From: Lentisphaera profundi
GTDB taxonomy: Bacteria; Verrucomicrobiota; Lentisphaeria; Lentisphaerales; Lentisphaeraceae
Length of the DNA stretch: 64,000 nucleotides
Reading direction: 5' to 3'
NCBI RefSeq assembly: GCF_028728065.1
Contig: NZ_CP117811.1
Coordinates: 62,001 to 126,000, forward strand
Shown here: positions 29,312 to 39,717 of the stretch, one piece after another
Layout of the letters: every line of letters starts with the position of its first letter
Numbering within the stretch: position 1 is the stretch's first letter
Made by a program: the position numbers and the translations under genes
The notes under the pieces: model-generated
Databases searched by the model: none
Told to the model about the DNA's origin: nothing
Seen by the model: only the letters and a program-made list of their open reading frames with translations

Positions 29312-29572
29312 GATTTTATCTCCGTATAAATTTAATCGCGCTAAAGTAATGCCATTGAAGGGGATTGAAAATTAATCACCCGATTTAGTACAGTATTCAA
29401 AGCTTAGATTTAATGATTTCTCGTTTAGTCTTAGAAGTCGCTCTAAGATTTTTTGTAGAAAAAGGAGGATTTTCTAGATTTGTCGTGTCAGTTTTAGTAG
29501 GTGTATACGATATTAATAAGGAGGACAGAGCTTTTTAAGTTTTGTAAAATTTTAATTCAGAAGGATAGAAAT

Positions 29573-30163
29573 ATGCGTATAATTACTTTAGTCATGGCCC
29601 TAGTTTTTTTAGGAAATAGTTCTTTCGCAAAAGAATTGTTCAAAGATCCAAGCTTTAAAAAGTTCGATGATTACTGGTGGGTAAAGCCTCATAATGAGTA
29701 TAAATCCTATAAGCCCGTAATTAAAAAAGGGGTTTTTTCAGTCACGACAAAGCATACCTCAGAATCCCATTATTATGGATTAATTGGTCCAGTTGATTTA
29801 AAAGAAGGTAAGAAATATTTACTCACTTTTGAAATGAATTGCGAAGGTGAGGGGATGGTGAATATAATTGCACGTACAACAAAACAGACCGGTAAAAAGA
29901 AAGGCAAAACAAAAGATAAAACTAAGAATAAACTGGTAACTCTGGGGCTTGCGCACAAAGCTAAAGATATTCAGCCAGGATGGAAAAAATATACTTGTGA
30001 ATTTACGGCCACTAAAAATCCCAATTCAGATCAGATTCCTTCGATCAAAATTTTACTTGGAGAATTTCAAGGGACAGTCGAGGTCCGTAAGATGTCATTA
30101 ACAGAAAATTCCGATGGTGGAGATGGTGGGAAAAAAGGCACAGTCGAAATTACTGAGCTCTAA
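29573..30163 (+). CDS. Secreted beta-sandwich protein (carbohydrate-binding-module-like)
   Basis: A 196-residue exported protein. The ATG at 29573 follows AAGGATAG; a signal peptide ends near SFAKE. The mature protein reads like a CBM4/9-type jelly roll: ELFKDPSFKKFDDYWWVKP, GVFSVTT, GLIGPVDLKEGKKYLLTFEM, and a last strand VEVRKMSLTE. A lysine-rich insert, KKKGKTKDKTKNK, sits in the middle. It is a paralogue of the protein at 54304-54888, with the same order of motifs and a similar lysine-rich insert. Ligand unknown. A terminator follows directly. Confidence 0.78.
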   Translation: MRIITLVMALVFLGNSSFAKELFKDPSFKKFDDYWWVKPHNEYKSYKPVIKKGVFSVTTKHTSESHYYGLIGPVDLKEGKKYLLTFEMNCEGEGMVNIIARTTKQTGKKKGKTKDKTKNKLVTLGLAHKAKDIQPGWKKYTCEFTATKNPNSDQIPSIKILLGEFQGTVEVRKMSLTENSDGGDGGKKGTVEITEL

Positions 30164-30182
30164 TTCATTTTCGTATTTTTTT

Positions 30183-30211
30183 AAAAGCCCGTTTCGACGG
30201 GCTTTTTTTTC
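30183..30211. terminator. Bidirectional terminator
   Basis: AAAAGCCCG pairs with CGGGCTTTT around TTTCGA-type loop bases, followed by eight T. It lies between the convergent secreted protein and CocE-type genes. Confidence 0.9.
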
Positions 30212-30217
30212 TAATTT

Positions 30218-31942
30218 TTATTTTACCACAGGAAGAATAATTCTGGAGGGGTATTTTTTTGAAAGCATGATCGTGTTGTTTGCTACAGGAGATTCATTAA
30301 AAGACATTACGGGTTCGTAACTATTGGGATGCACTTCGTACTTAGGACTGTTGCTACTAGATATATGTACAGCTAAACGGTGCCCCTTGTTAATGACAAT
30401 CGCGGTACTCCACATATCCATCGTCAATTTATATACTTTGTCTTTTTTAAGTTTAGATTGCTTATCGAAACCTTCATGGAAGCGTCCCATAATAATCGAA
30501 TCGCGTACAATGGCTTCGTAGCCATCTGGATAAATATCTATAAGATTAGCGGTGAAAGTAGTGTCCTCGACATCCGTTTTAATAAAAAGTTCAGCAAAAA
30601 CCTTACCCGTAATCTCCATAGGAGCTTGAAGTACATCAGAGCGGAAACGCAGGATATCTTTGCGATCCTTGTTAAGTCTCTGATCTTTTGGCCCGACACC
30701 TGTGTGAATAAAAACATCTCCGCCAATTGAAGGCACAGGATTACGAGGATCGTATTTGAAACTGAGAGCGGCATTTTTTACTGTGGGTAAACTTGTCTTA
30801 AGAGAGCCATCACTCTTCATATAATAAGAGACTTTTTTATGGGGAACAGGCCAGACTTCTGTCATTTTGTATTCGTTTCCTGGAGCATTTGGATCAGTAC
30901 TATCACCCATTAAGAAGTAGATCATCTTTGATTTTTCTGTTACCGAGCCTGTGAGTGCCTTGGAGAGCTTCGGCAGTTGCCATTTTGCGGGAACAGCACG
31001 CATGGGTGGTTTTCGTCCAGCCATATTTCCATGGCCAGAGGCATCGACTTGAATATATAAATTGCCCTTATCGGCAAAAGCCTCGAAATAGTCTAAAGCA
31101 GACTCCGCAAAAATGTCGTACCAGCCTGTTTTGGCAATAAAGGCAGTTTGATTGTTGATGGAAGCCTTTTTAATAGTTTGTGCGTAAGTGTTTTTATTGA
31201 AGAGAGTAATGGTGGGTTTTGGCCATTGAGGTGTCTGAGTATTGCGTTGTTGCAGCCAGTTATACATTTCCCTACGAACGCCATTGTGATAGGTCCAATA
31301 TAAATAAGCATTACCGCCGCTAACATTTGTTGAAACAGTCTTCAAGGCAGGATGTTTTGCTAAGTAAGCCATATAGCCACAGAATCCGTGCCCACTCTGA
31401 CCAATAATGCCCACATTCCCATTACAAAAAGCTTGTTTCGAAATCCAGTCAATCGCATCATAGCCATCTTCGATTTCATTATCAAAGCTCTTGGCATCGA
31501 ATGTACCTTTGCCCTCAGATTCACCATCTCCTCTCGGATCCTGACAGATAAAGACTAAGTTTTGTCCTTTAAATCGATGGGCATTATGAAAGGCTGCACT
31601 CCAAATTCCGTAAGCAGTGCGAGTGAGAATTACGGGGGCAGGTCCAGCGTTCTTGGGGACGAAAATACCCGTAGCAAGCTTGACACCGTCTCTCATGGGA
31701 ACCATGTGGCGTTCAAAGGTATAATCACCTCCTAGTTGAGCAGAAATAGTCTCGATACAATATTTTTCTTTTTCCGCATGGGTGAGGATGCCATCACCAT
31801 TGAAATCCGATTTTGGGTGTTGCTTCATAAAGTGAGCAGCACCAGGAATTGCGGTAGGCAAAGATTTTTCAATATCCTTTGCATAGAGTGAATAGCTTAT
31901 CAATGCTAGATTTATAAACAGTAATCGCTTTAGTTTTATCAT
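30218..31942 (-). CDS. CocE/NonD-family (X-Pro dipeptidyl-peptidase-like) hydrolase
   Basis: A 574-residue exported alpha/beta hydrolase. The signal peptide (about 1-21, ending SLYAK) is followed by a short EF-hand-like calcium loop, DFNGDGILTHAE (about 45-56). Then comes the S15/CocE fold with MRDGVKLATGIFVPK, the oxyanion region QDPRGDGES, and the nucleophile elbow GQSGHG (Ser between the glycines). The C-terminal jelly-roll typical of CocE enzymes covers about 370-570. It probably cleaves an ester or amide outside the cytoplasm; the substrate is unknown. The elbow lacks the usual GSSYGG form but keeps GxSxG. Confidence 0.88.
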   Translation of the reverse strand: MIKLKRLLFINLALISYSLYAKDIEKSLPTAIPGAAHFMKQHPKSDFNGDGILTHAEKEKYCIETISAQLGGDYTFERHMVPMRDGVKLATGIFVPKNAGPAPVILTRTAYGIWSAAFHNAHRFKGQNLVFICQDPRGDGESEGKGTFDAKSFDNEIEDGYDAIDWISKQAFCNGNVGIIGQSGHGFCGYMAYLAKHPALKTVSTNVSGGNAYLYWTYHNGVRREMYNWLQQRNTQTPQWPKPTITLFNKNTYAQTIKKASINNQTAFIAKTGWYDIFAESALDYFEAFADKGNLYIQVDASGHGNMAGRKPPMRAVPAKWQLPKLSKALTGSVTEKSKMIYFLMGDSTDPNAPGNEYKMTEVWPVPHKKVSYYMKSDGSLKTSLPTVKNAALSFKYDPRNPVPSIGGDVFIHTGVGPKDQRLNKDRKDILRFRSDVLQAPMEITGKVFAELFIKTDVEDTTFTANLIDIYPDGYEAIVRDSIIMGRFHEGFDKQSKLKKDKVYKLTMDMWSTAIVINKGHRLAVHISSSNSPKYEVHPNSYEPVMSFNESPVANNTIMLSKKYPSRIILPVVK

Positions 31943-32265
31943 TCATGTACCCGTTTAAATTATTGTTGAGATTTCGATGTGATAAACTGCTTGTTACTCT
32001 GAGCTGTTACAGGATATAGATATTTAGTGAATCTTTTTTAAATATACTTACTGTAGTGAAATCTAATTTTGACGAATATTCCACAAAAGTCATTTGATCA
32101 CCTGAATTAGCTAATAAGTGACTTTTAGTACCTAAGGACATACCCTAAAATATGTCTTAAGGATCAAACCCGAAAAGTTTTTTATATTTTATTTGATCTT
32201 TTAATGGATTGGCAAGTATTTTATACCTATGTCTCTAGGAATGATAAAATATTAGGAGTGCACTC
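31943..32265. other. Gene-free stretch with an imperfect hairpin
   Basis: A 323-base gap between divergent genes. It holds an imperfect stem-loop at 32131-32162 (CCTAAGGACATA against TATGTCTTAAGG, two mismatches). No gene or recognised riboswitch is visible. Confidence 0.4.
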
Positions 32266-33963
32266 GTGCAGGAAATTACTCACCAACAAATCATGATCTT
32301 TTTCTTTAGCCTCGCCCTACTTATTGGCTTGGCACGTATCTTTGGTGAAATGTGTAAAAAAATTGGTCAACCTTCGATATTGGGTGAAATCGCAGCGGGT
32401 ATAATTTTAGGGCCTACAGTCTTTGCCTACATTGCCCCAGATTTACAAGCCACACTTTTCCCATCGTCTGGGCCTCTCTATGTAACTTTTGAGTTCATTG
32501 GAATGCTAGCCATTACTCTGTTCATGTTGATTGCAGGCATGGAAGTGGATCTTAAATGCCTTAAAAAGCAGGCTAAACCTGCCACGATAGTGGGCATTAG
32601 TAGCATGGTGGTCCCCTTTATAGGTGGCTTTGCGCTAGTTTACCTTTTTCCGAAAACATTTGATACTCAGGAAAAAACACTAGTGACAGCCTTGTTTATG
32701 GCAACCGCCCTAGCCATATCGGCTCTCCCAGTAATAACAAAAATTCTCATGGACCTTAAGCTCATAAAAACTGACCTAGGTGTCACCATAATTGCAGCCG
32801 CCATTTTTAATGACCTGACTGGTTGGATGATTTTTGCGATTGTGCTCAGTTTAATGAGCGATAATTCAGGTGGTTTTCCTTGGGAGACAATCGTTGGAAT
32901 TGTGGTAGCAGGAGTACTTATGCTCACTGTAGGCAGGAAAATAATTCTGGCACTGATCCCACGTGTCCAAGCTCATGCCTCCTGGCCAGGTGGAGTTATG
33001 GGCTTTGTACTAACGGGAGCTTTACTCTCTGCTGGAGTTGCTGAATGGATTGGCGTACATGGAATTTTTGGTAGTTTCCTTTTTGGTGTAGCTCTTGGCG
33101 ATAGCCCTCACTTACGTCACCAAACTGAAGAGTATATGGAAAAATTCATTTCATTCATTCTAACCCCCATATTTTTTGCGACCATAGGTTTAAAAGTTAA
33201 TTTCCTGACTCATTTCGATATTTTTGCAGTCGTGATTTTATTAGTGGTGGGTTCCGTAACAAAAATCTTCGGTAGTTATATTGGAGCTAAATTTTGCCGC
33301 ATGAGTAAAAGAGAATCCTGGGCCTTGGCTTGGGGAATGAATGCTCGTGGAGTGATGGAAATTATTTTAGCTATCATCGCTTTAGAGGCTGGAGTCATTA
33401 ACGATACTATTTTTGTGGCAGTGGTCATTTTAGCATTATTCACATCGATGACTTCTGGTGCTTTAATGAAAATTAGTCTAAGAAGACGTTCAAAAACTTC
33501 TGCAGCAACGAGCTTTGGGCGTGGTGCTTTCGTGGCAGATCTTTCTCATCAATCACCTTCCCACGTCATTAAGGATATTGTTCTTGGCCTTAAGTTAGAT
33601 CATCAAGTTCAGGCCGACCTTATCCAAAGTATAATTAACCGAGAGCAACTGATGTCGACGGGACTTGAAAAAGGCCTAGCTGTCCCTCATTGCCGTACTG
33701 ACTTGGTCAAAAAGCCAGTGCTAGCAATAGGCATCCATAAAGAGGGAGCAAATTTTGATTGCTTTGACGATGGTAAAGCTCATATAATTGCTCTGATTAT
33801 CACACCTCTAGATGATCCGGAGAGTCAATTAGAACTCATTAGTCTTCTCGCATCTCACTTTTCATCCAAAGAAGAAATAGAAAAGGCAATGCAGTGCCAT
33901 TCCAAGGTGGATATGCACGCCATTCTAAATGCAGCGGATGAATTATCCGAAAAGAAGCACTAG
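32266..33963 (+). CDS. CPA2-type Na+(K+)/H+ antiporter fused to a PTS EIIA-like domain
   Basis: A 565-residue membrane protein. The start is GTG, with TAGGAG seven bases upstream. Residues 1-400 form about twelve helices of a monovalent cation:proton antiporter: GQPSILGEIAAGIILGP, MLIAGMEVDL, and the ion-site region IIAAAIFNDLTGW. The C-terminal 140 residues are a soluble PTS EIIA type-2 domain with the phospho-acceptor histidine in LAVPHCRTD (His475). Such fusions could tie ion exchange to the phosphorylation state of the PTS (nitrogen or sugar branch). No other PTS gene is in the window. Confidence 0.9.
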   Translation: MQEITHQQIMIFFFSLALLIGLARIFGEMCKKIGQPSILGEIAAGIILGPTVFAYIAPDLQATLFPSSGPLYVTFEFIGMLAITLFMLIAGMEVDLKCLKKQAKPATIVGISSMVVPFIGGFALVYLFPKTFDTQEKTLVTALFMATALAISALPVITKILMDLKLIKTDLGVTIIAAAIFNDLTGWMIFAIVLSLMSDNSGGFPWETIVGIVVAGVLMLTVGRKIILALIPRVQAHASWPGGVMGFVLTGALLSAGVAEWIGVHGIFGSFLFGVALGDSPHLRHQTEEYMEKFISFILTPIFFATIGLKVNFLTHFDIFAVVILLVVGSVTKIFGSYIGAKFCRMSKRESWALAWGMNARGVMEIILAIIALEAGVINDTIFVAVVILALFTSMTSGALMKISLRRRSKTSAATSFGRGAFVADLSHQSPSHVIKDIVLGLKLDHQVQADLIQSIINREQLMSTGLEKGLAVPHCRTDLVKKPVLAIGIHKEGANFDCFDDGKAHIIALIITPLDDPESQLELISLLASHFSSKEEIEKAMQCHSKVDMHAILNAADELSEKKH

Positions 33964-33984
33964 GCCTTAAGGCTTAAAGCCTAG
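33959..33984 (+). terminator. Hairpin after the antiporter gene
   Basis: ACTAGGC pairs with GCCTAGT around a 12-base loop overlapping the antiporter stop codon. A T-rich tract comes only 30 bases later, so it is a weak terminator candidate. Confidence 0.4.
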
Positions 33985-34230
33985 TGGACATAGAGTTATT
34001 CTATGTAGAGTTCATTTTTTTATTAAATATTTTAGAGAATCACCAATAAAACTTTTAAAATTTGCGTTTTAACAATATCAAGCAAATGAAAAGAGTCTAA
34101 ATTCAGTGAATCAATCAATAGCAAAAATGAGTTTAAAGGAAGTCCCAGTAATGAATCAGCCTTACTGAGCCAACTTAAGCAGGGAGATGAAGGAGCTTTA
34201 AGCGAATTAATCGTTCTGCATCAAGAAGCT

Positions 34231-34677
34231 ATGATTGCGTATATATATTGCCTTAGTGGTGATATTGAACTCAGTAAGGATATTTGCCAAGAAAGTTATT
34301 TAAAATTGCTTAGCAAACCTCCAGTTCTGATAGTGGGAAAAAGTTTACGTTCGTGGCTTTTTCGCGTGGGTCGCAACAAGTTTCTTGATCATATCCGAAA
34401 ACAAAAATATGAGTTTGCAGAATTGAATGAAAATTTAAGCTGTAGTGAAAAGTCACCAGATCATCAAATGATTCAATTCCAACAAAAAGAAAATATTCAG
34501 CACTGTCTTGAAGCACTACCTGAACTACTTCGTGAAACGGTAAAATTAAGGGTTTACGAAGAGATGAATTTTCGTGAGATATCTGAGCAAATGGGGACAC
34601 CACTGGGGACAGTGCTTTGGCGTATGCAAAAAGCGCTTAAACTTCTAAAGCCCCAATTTAAAGGAGAGAAATCATGA
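34231..34677 (+). CDS. ECF sigma factor (N-terminal end unclear)
   Basis: From the ATG at 34231 there are 148 residues with sigma region 2 (LSKDICQESYLKLLSKP; SWLFRVGRNKFLDHIRKQ) and region 4 (LEALPELLRETVKLRVYEEMNFREISEQMGTPLGTVLWRMQKALKLL). The same frame is open back to 34090 and plainly codes for the usual sigma N-terminus (LLSQLKQGDEGALSELI), but it holds no ATG, GTG or TTG. An ATG at 34151 with AAAGGA upstream is one base out of phase. The real start may therefore need a non-standard codon or an indel in the sequence. The stop overlaps the next gene (ATGA). Confidence 0.85.
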   Translation: MIAYIYCLSGDIELSKDICQESYLKLLSKPPVLIVGKSLRSWLFRVGRNKFLDHIRKQKYEFAELNENLSCSEKSPDHQMIQFQQKENIQHCLEALPELLRETVKLRVYEEMNFREISEQMGTPLGTVLWRMQKALKLLKPQFKGEKS

Positions 34678-35063
34678 ATAAAGAAGATTTTCGCTTGAAT
34701 AATGATCAGCAATTAGCGCTGAGATCGGCATTGAAAAAACAGCCAAGTATGAAAAGAAGTCGCTTCATATTACCGGCCTATGCGGCGGTCGTACTGGGCA
34801 CTTTTTTACTAGTAAATCCAAAAACAGATGTAAACCCACCTAATCATTCTCAAGAAGTAATCAAAGAGCAATATTCCCATCAGGATTTGGTGAAGTTCGA
34901 GAGAGAGTTTGAAACCCGACGTAGTGCAAATAAGAGAGTTCGTAAAGATAAAGTAAAAGTTAGATTTCAAGCTAGGAAAAAAAGTAAATCAGCAAATTTG
35001 GCTGAAAAAATGGCAGGCACTCGTTTGCGTTTAAATAAATTGAAAAGTAAAATTAATAGTTAA
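34674..35063 (+). CDS. Probable membrane anti-sigma or regulatory protein
   Basis: A 129-residue protein coupled to the sigma gene by an ATGA overlap. Residues 1-28 are a short cytoplasmic region, residues 31-47 one membrane helix (FILPAYAAVVLGTFLLV). The rest is a very basic outer domain (RSANKRVRKDKVKVRFQARKK), likely a coiled coil. Position and topology are those of small anti-sigma factors paired with ECF sigmas, but no zinc-binding HxxxCxxC motif is present. The basic domain could bind the acidic protein encoded next; that is inference. Confidence 0.7.
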   Translation: MNKEDFRLNNDQQLALRSALKKQPSMKRSRFILPAYAAVVLGTFLLVNPKTDVNPPNHSQEVIKEQYSHQDLVKFEREFETRRSANKRVRKDKVKVRFQARKKSKSANLAEKMAGTRLRLNKLKSKINS

Positions 35064-35075
35064 GAGGAGTTAGAA

Positions 35076-35717
35076 ATGAATAAATTATTTATCTTGTTTA
35101 TGTTGCTGTTTACAGCTAGTGGCATGCTTTTTGCGAATAGTACAAAATGTAATTCTACAAGAGTTGGAATTGTTTTTGAAGAAGATGACGAACACGACGA
35201 AGATGACGAAGATGACGAACACGACGAAGATGACGAAGATGACGAAGATGACGAAGATGACGAAGATGAATTTGATGAAGAAGAGTTTAAACAGTTTTTG
35301 AGTAAACACTTTGGATTTGCACAAAAACTTAAGCAGCGCCTAAGTGAAGACGAACACGAAGAATTTATTGAAGAAATAGAAGAGCTCTACCTTAGCATCA
35401 AAGAAAATAGTGAAGACGAACATGAAAGTATAGAGCTTAAAATTGAATTGATGGAGATTCAATCCTACTTGATGGGAGAGTTGATTCGCTACACAAGCAA
35501 TAAAGAAGAAAAGCAAGAGATGCAACAGAAATTAGCTGGGCATCTCAGTATACTTTTTGATTTAAAGTTGAAAACGTATCATATGGAAATGAAAGACTTG
35601 GCAAATGAAATACAAGAGATGCAAAAAATGATTCAAAAGCGTAAAATGCTTAAAGAAAAAATCATTGAAATGCAACTTTTTAAGCTAAGCAATGATGAAG
35701 ATTTACTAGATTGGTAA
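35076..35717 (+). CDS. Exported Asp/Glu/His-repeat protein, metal-sensor-like
   Basis: A 213-residue protein with a signal peptide (about 1-20). Residues 36-66 are tandem EDD/EHD units encoded by 9-base GAAGATGAC and GAACACGAC repeats (35182-35268). The rest is long amphipathic helix rich in Glu, Lys and Met (KEEKQEMQQKLAGHLSILFD; EMQKMIQKRKMLKEKIIEMQ). The helical part recalls CpxP/Spy/ZraP-type periplasmic sensors, and the His/Asp repeats could bind divalent metals. It is the third gene of the sigma operon, twelve bases after the putative anti-sigma gene. The 3' end almost touches the convergent Nudix gene (five-base gap). Confidence 0.75.
   Translation: MNKLFILFMLLFTASGMLFANSTKCNSTRVGIVFEEDDEHDEDDEDDEHDEDDEDDEDDEDDEDEFDEEEFKQFLSKHFGFAQKLKQRLSEDEHEEFIEEIEELYLSIKENSEDEHESIELKIELMEIQSYLMGELIRYTSNKEEKQEMQQKLAGHLSILFDLKLKTYHMEMKDLANEIQEMQKMIQKRKMLKEKIIEMQLFKLSNDEDLLDW
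35182..35268 (+). repeat. Nine-base tandem repeat encoding EDD/EHD units
   Basis: About nine in-frame units, mostly GAAGATGAC, with GAACACGAC at two places. Length change by slippage would add or remove three residues at a time without a frameshift. Confidence 0.85.
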
Positions 35718-35722
35718 GCTTA

Positions 35723-36220
35723 TTAGTCAATTGATATTTGGAAATGTGACATGATGAGCTGATACGTGAAGCCCCAAAGGTCAGTCCCTTCTATATCAAT
35801 GCAGGTAAAATCTAAATCAGGATAGTTCTTTGATTTTTGCTTCTTTAGATGAAATTGCGGCTTCCGCAAATAATCTAATGATACCCAGTAGTATTCATAG
35901 TGCTCACGAAGATCTAAAGTAATTTGCGGTTCATGCTCAAGTTCGAAAAAGTAGGGCTGAACCCACATGGGGTGTCCAACAGTCCCGCCAGCCGAAAGCA
36001 TTGGAAGTTCTTCGTAATCACTGTGTTGATCTAAGGCGAAGTCACACTCTTCACGGGTCTCCCTGATTGCAGCAGCAAGAGGGGAGCTATCTTCGGGGTC
36101 AATTTTACCACCAGGTAAGGACAGGTGACCTGACCAAGGGTCTATATCATTGATGGAGCGCTTGAGTATAAGGATCTTGTCATCACAAAGAATGAGACTT
36201 ACTGCGGCTTGTGCTATCAT
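35723..36220 (-). CDS. Nudix hydrolase
   Basis: About 165 residues from the ATG at 36220; a TTG at 36238 is an alternative start but overlaps the end of the upstream gene and has no ribosome site. The Nudix box is visible as GGKIDPEDSSPLAAAIRETREECD-type residues (G...E...REE), preceded by DPWSGHLSLPGG, a form close to CoA/ADP-ribose pyrophosphatases. Such enzymes hydrolyse nucleoside diphosphates linked to another group, using Mg2+. It follows the DUF4870 gene on the same strand with almost no gap, so the two share a transcript. Confidence 0.87.
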   Translation of the reverse strand: MIAQAAVSLILCDDKILILKRSINDIDPWSGHLSLPGGKIDPEDSSPLAAAIRETREECDFALDQHSDYEELPMLSAGGTVGHPMWVQPYFFELEHEPQITLDLREHYEYYWVSLDYLRKPQFHLKKQKSKNYPDLDFTCIDIEGTDLWGFTYQLIMSHFQISID

Positions 36221-36240
36221 GATATGTTTAGGGTCCAAGT

Positions 36241-36612
36241 TTACTTAATCAAACGGATGGTCCATGGATATTTATAAAGCACGCCTCTGTTTGCGGCATT
36301 CGCAGCTTTGATGATACAGACTATATCTACAATGAGTATGGCAAAGAGCATTAAATAGCCGATCAATAACAGACATAAGACGATACTTATTACTGAATAA
36401 ATGAGCATTGTTATTTGGAAATTGATAGCTTCTTTCCCGCACTCATCGACAAAGGGAGATTCATCTTTTTTTATTACCCAAAAAATAGCGGGCCCAATGA
36501 TTCCGCCAAAAGGGATACCTGCAAAATTTAACAAGGCGAGAAGGTGACAAACCATGGCGTTGGTTTTTTCTTCTTTAGGTATATCTGCGGGGTCTATAAT
36601 TAATTCATCCAT
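36241..36612 (-). CDS. DUF4870 (Tic20-like) membrane protein
   Basis: A 123-residue protein with the DUF4870 layout: an acidic start, MVCHLLALLNFAGIPFGGIIGPAIFW (first helix pair), then FVDECGKEAINFQITMLIYSV and two more helices. The motif around GKEAINFQ is diagnostic for the family. The function is unknown. AGGAATG-type sequence lies before the ATG. It is probably co-transcribed with the Nudix gene. Confidence 0.88.
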   Translation of the reverse strand: MDELIIDPADIPKEEKTNAMVCHLLALLNFAGIPFGGIIGPAIFWVIKKDESPFVDECGKEAINFQITMLIYSVISIVLCLLLIGYLMLFAILIVDIVCIIKAANAANRGVLYKYPWTIRLIK

Positions 36613-36879
36613 CTAAACATTCCTCCATAGGGTAGTTATCTAATATGAGATAAATTGGAGCGATCTAATAATAGATCAAGTGTCCGATGCAATAATTATA
36701 ATGAGCGATGGAGTATACGTCGATAAAAGGCAATGAAACAAGCTGTATCTATAGTGTTAGCTTCAGCATAGATTATATTTTGATTAAATATAGCGAATTC
36801 AATTTAAAAAATTTGTTGTGTGAGGGGCATAGGCATAAATTAATTGCAGCAATATTAATTTAAAATTAGAGGTACTATT

Positions 36880-37479
36880 ATGTCATTTATTCAAAGAGAT
36901 CTTCCCTATGGTTTTGATGATCTAGCCCCACATCTAGATCGTAGTGTTCTCGAGATACATTTCACCAAACATCATGCGGGTTACGTTTCGAAGCTCAATG
37001 CGGCATTGGAAAACACCGAGCTCATTAATAAAGATTTGACCTCTCTAGTCTCAGATCTTTCAGTAGTTCCAGAAGCAAAACGTGCAGCGGTGAAAAAACT
37101 TGCCGGTCAACATTATAATCATCAACTCTACTGGGAAAGCCTTTCTCCAAGAGGCGGAGGTGAACCTACAGGTTCATTAGCAGAAGCAATCATTAGAGAT
37201 TTTGGTTCTTACGATGCTTTTCGTACAAGCTTTAATGCCGCGGCAGCAACACAGTTTGGCAGTGGTTGGGCATGGCTCAGTAATAATAATGGTAAACTTG
37301 AGGTGAGTTCTACAGGTAACGAGGATACACCGCTAATGACTGGAGCTAAACCTATCTTAACCTTAGATGTATGGGAGCATGCTTATTACCTACAGTATCA
37401 GAATCGTCGCCCTGCTTTTATTGACGCTTTTTGGAATGTCGTTGACTGGGATGCCGCAAACACACGCTTTAATTCTTAG
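36880..37479 (+). CDS. sodB: Iron/manganese superoxide dismutase
   Basis: A 199-residue cytosolic enzyme that converts superoxide to hydrogen peroxide and oxygen. The four metal ligands are in place: His27 ([12 protein letters not shown]), His81 (HYNHQLYW), Asp163 and His167 ([10 protein letters not shown]). The GSGWAWL motif and DAFWNVVDW tail are complete. The metal choice (Fe or Mn) cannot be fixed from the sequence alone, so the symbol is provisional. AGAGGTACT precedes the ATG. A hairpin terminator follows. Confidence 0.95.
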   Translation: MSFIQRDLPYGFDDLAPHLDRSVLEIHFTKHHAGYVSKLNAALENTELINKDLTSLVSDLSVVPEAKRAAVKKLAGQHYNHQLYWESLSPRGGGEPTGSLAEAIIRDFGSYDAFRTSFNAAAATQFGSGWAWLSNNNGKLEVSSTGNEDTPLMTGAKPILTLDVWEHAYYLQYQNRRPAFIDAFWNVVDWDAANTRFNS

Positions 37480-37499
37480 TTGAAGCAATCGTTGTGATC

Positions 37500-37531
37500 A
37501 AAGAGAGAGCCTTTTGGTTCTCTCTTTTTCT
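37500..37531 (+). terminator. Terminator after superoxide dismutase
   Basis: AAAGAGAGA pairs with TCTCTCTTT, with an inner CC/GG pair, followed by TTTTCTTT. It lies 21 bases after the stop. Confidence 0.85.
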
Positions 37532-37613
37532 TTGTAGTGAAAGCGAACGAATAAATATTAACCATTATACCGCTGAAGAGACATCTTATATATATTGATA
37601 TAGGGAGCAATGC

Positions 37614-37642
37614 TTGACTTAAGGTCCGTGGATAATTATTAA
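37614..37642 (+). promoter_or_regulatory. rRNA operon promoter candidate
   Basis: TTGACT (37614-37619) and TATTAA (37637-37642) are 17 bases apart, 555 bases upstream of 16S. No other gene lies between, so this is the best sigma70-type candidate for the rRNA leader. Confidence 0.5.
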
Positions 37643-38197
37643 TGCATGCCATCATGACCTAATAAACACAGTTATATCCTGCTTGCGCTGTGTCCGAGTA
37701 TAGATCGAGGCGAGATAAAGAGTGGAGTCAAAATCCACAGTAGGGCTAAGATCTCGCAACAGGAAACCCTATTTTCGAAGGGAGTATCACTCGCATTCCA
37801 GCTGGGCATTGATCCTTTTGAGCAGGAATGCAGCTTGAGAGCGTATATTTCGAAAAAAGATCTCTCAAGCTTAAAAAGCTGTAAGTGGCTGCCTAGAAGC
37901 GCTTAGGTGTGGTATAGAGCAGTTGCTTGCTAGAGAATCCGTATAAAAAGTAAATAAAAGATAGCAAAGGGCATTGCAGAAAAACGAACTGAGGATATTC
38001 TAAGGCCTCGTCAGAAACGACGGGCAAACAACCGGGCCGAAAGCGAGCTAGTTGAGAGTAAAAAAACGAAGATTTTTGATAGTTGAATTATATGATAGTA
38101 ACGGGCTCCTAAATCATTTATGATTTAAGAGTTAATTTTTTCGAGAGAGAAAACTCAATAGAATAAAAAAAGTAATAAGTCAGAATCAAACACAATC
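37643..38197 (+). other. rRNA leader region
   Basis: About 550 bases without a gene. It contains several GC-richer hairpins, such as GGATTTT-type and AGCTT pairs around 37700-37900. It also holds the left arm of the 16S processing stem at 38084-38106, which pairs perfectly over 23 bases with 39795-39817. This is the expected target for RNase III. Confidence 0.7.

Positions 38198-39717
<1,520 letters not shown>

Noticed and set aside
35085-35324. A Val/Ile/Phe-rich minus-strand frame
   Set aside because: It is the antisense of the EDD/EHD repeat and is repetitive for that reason.
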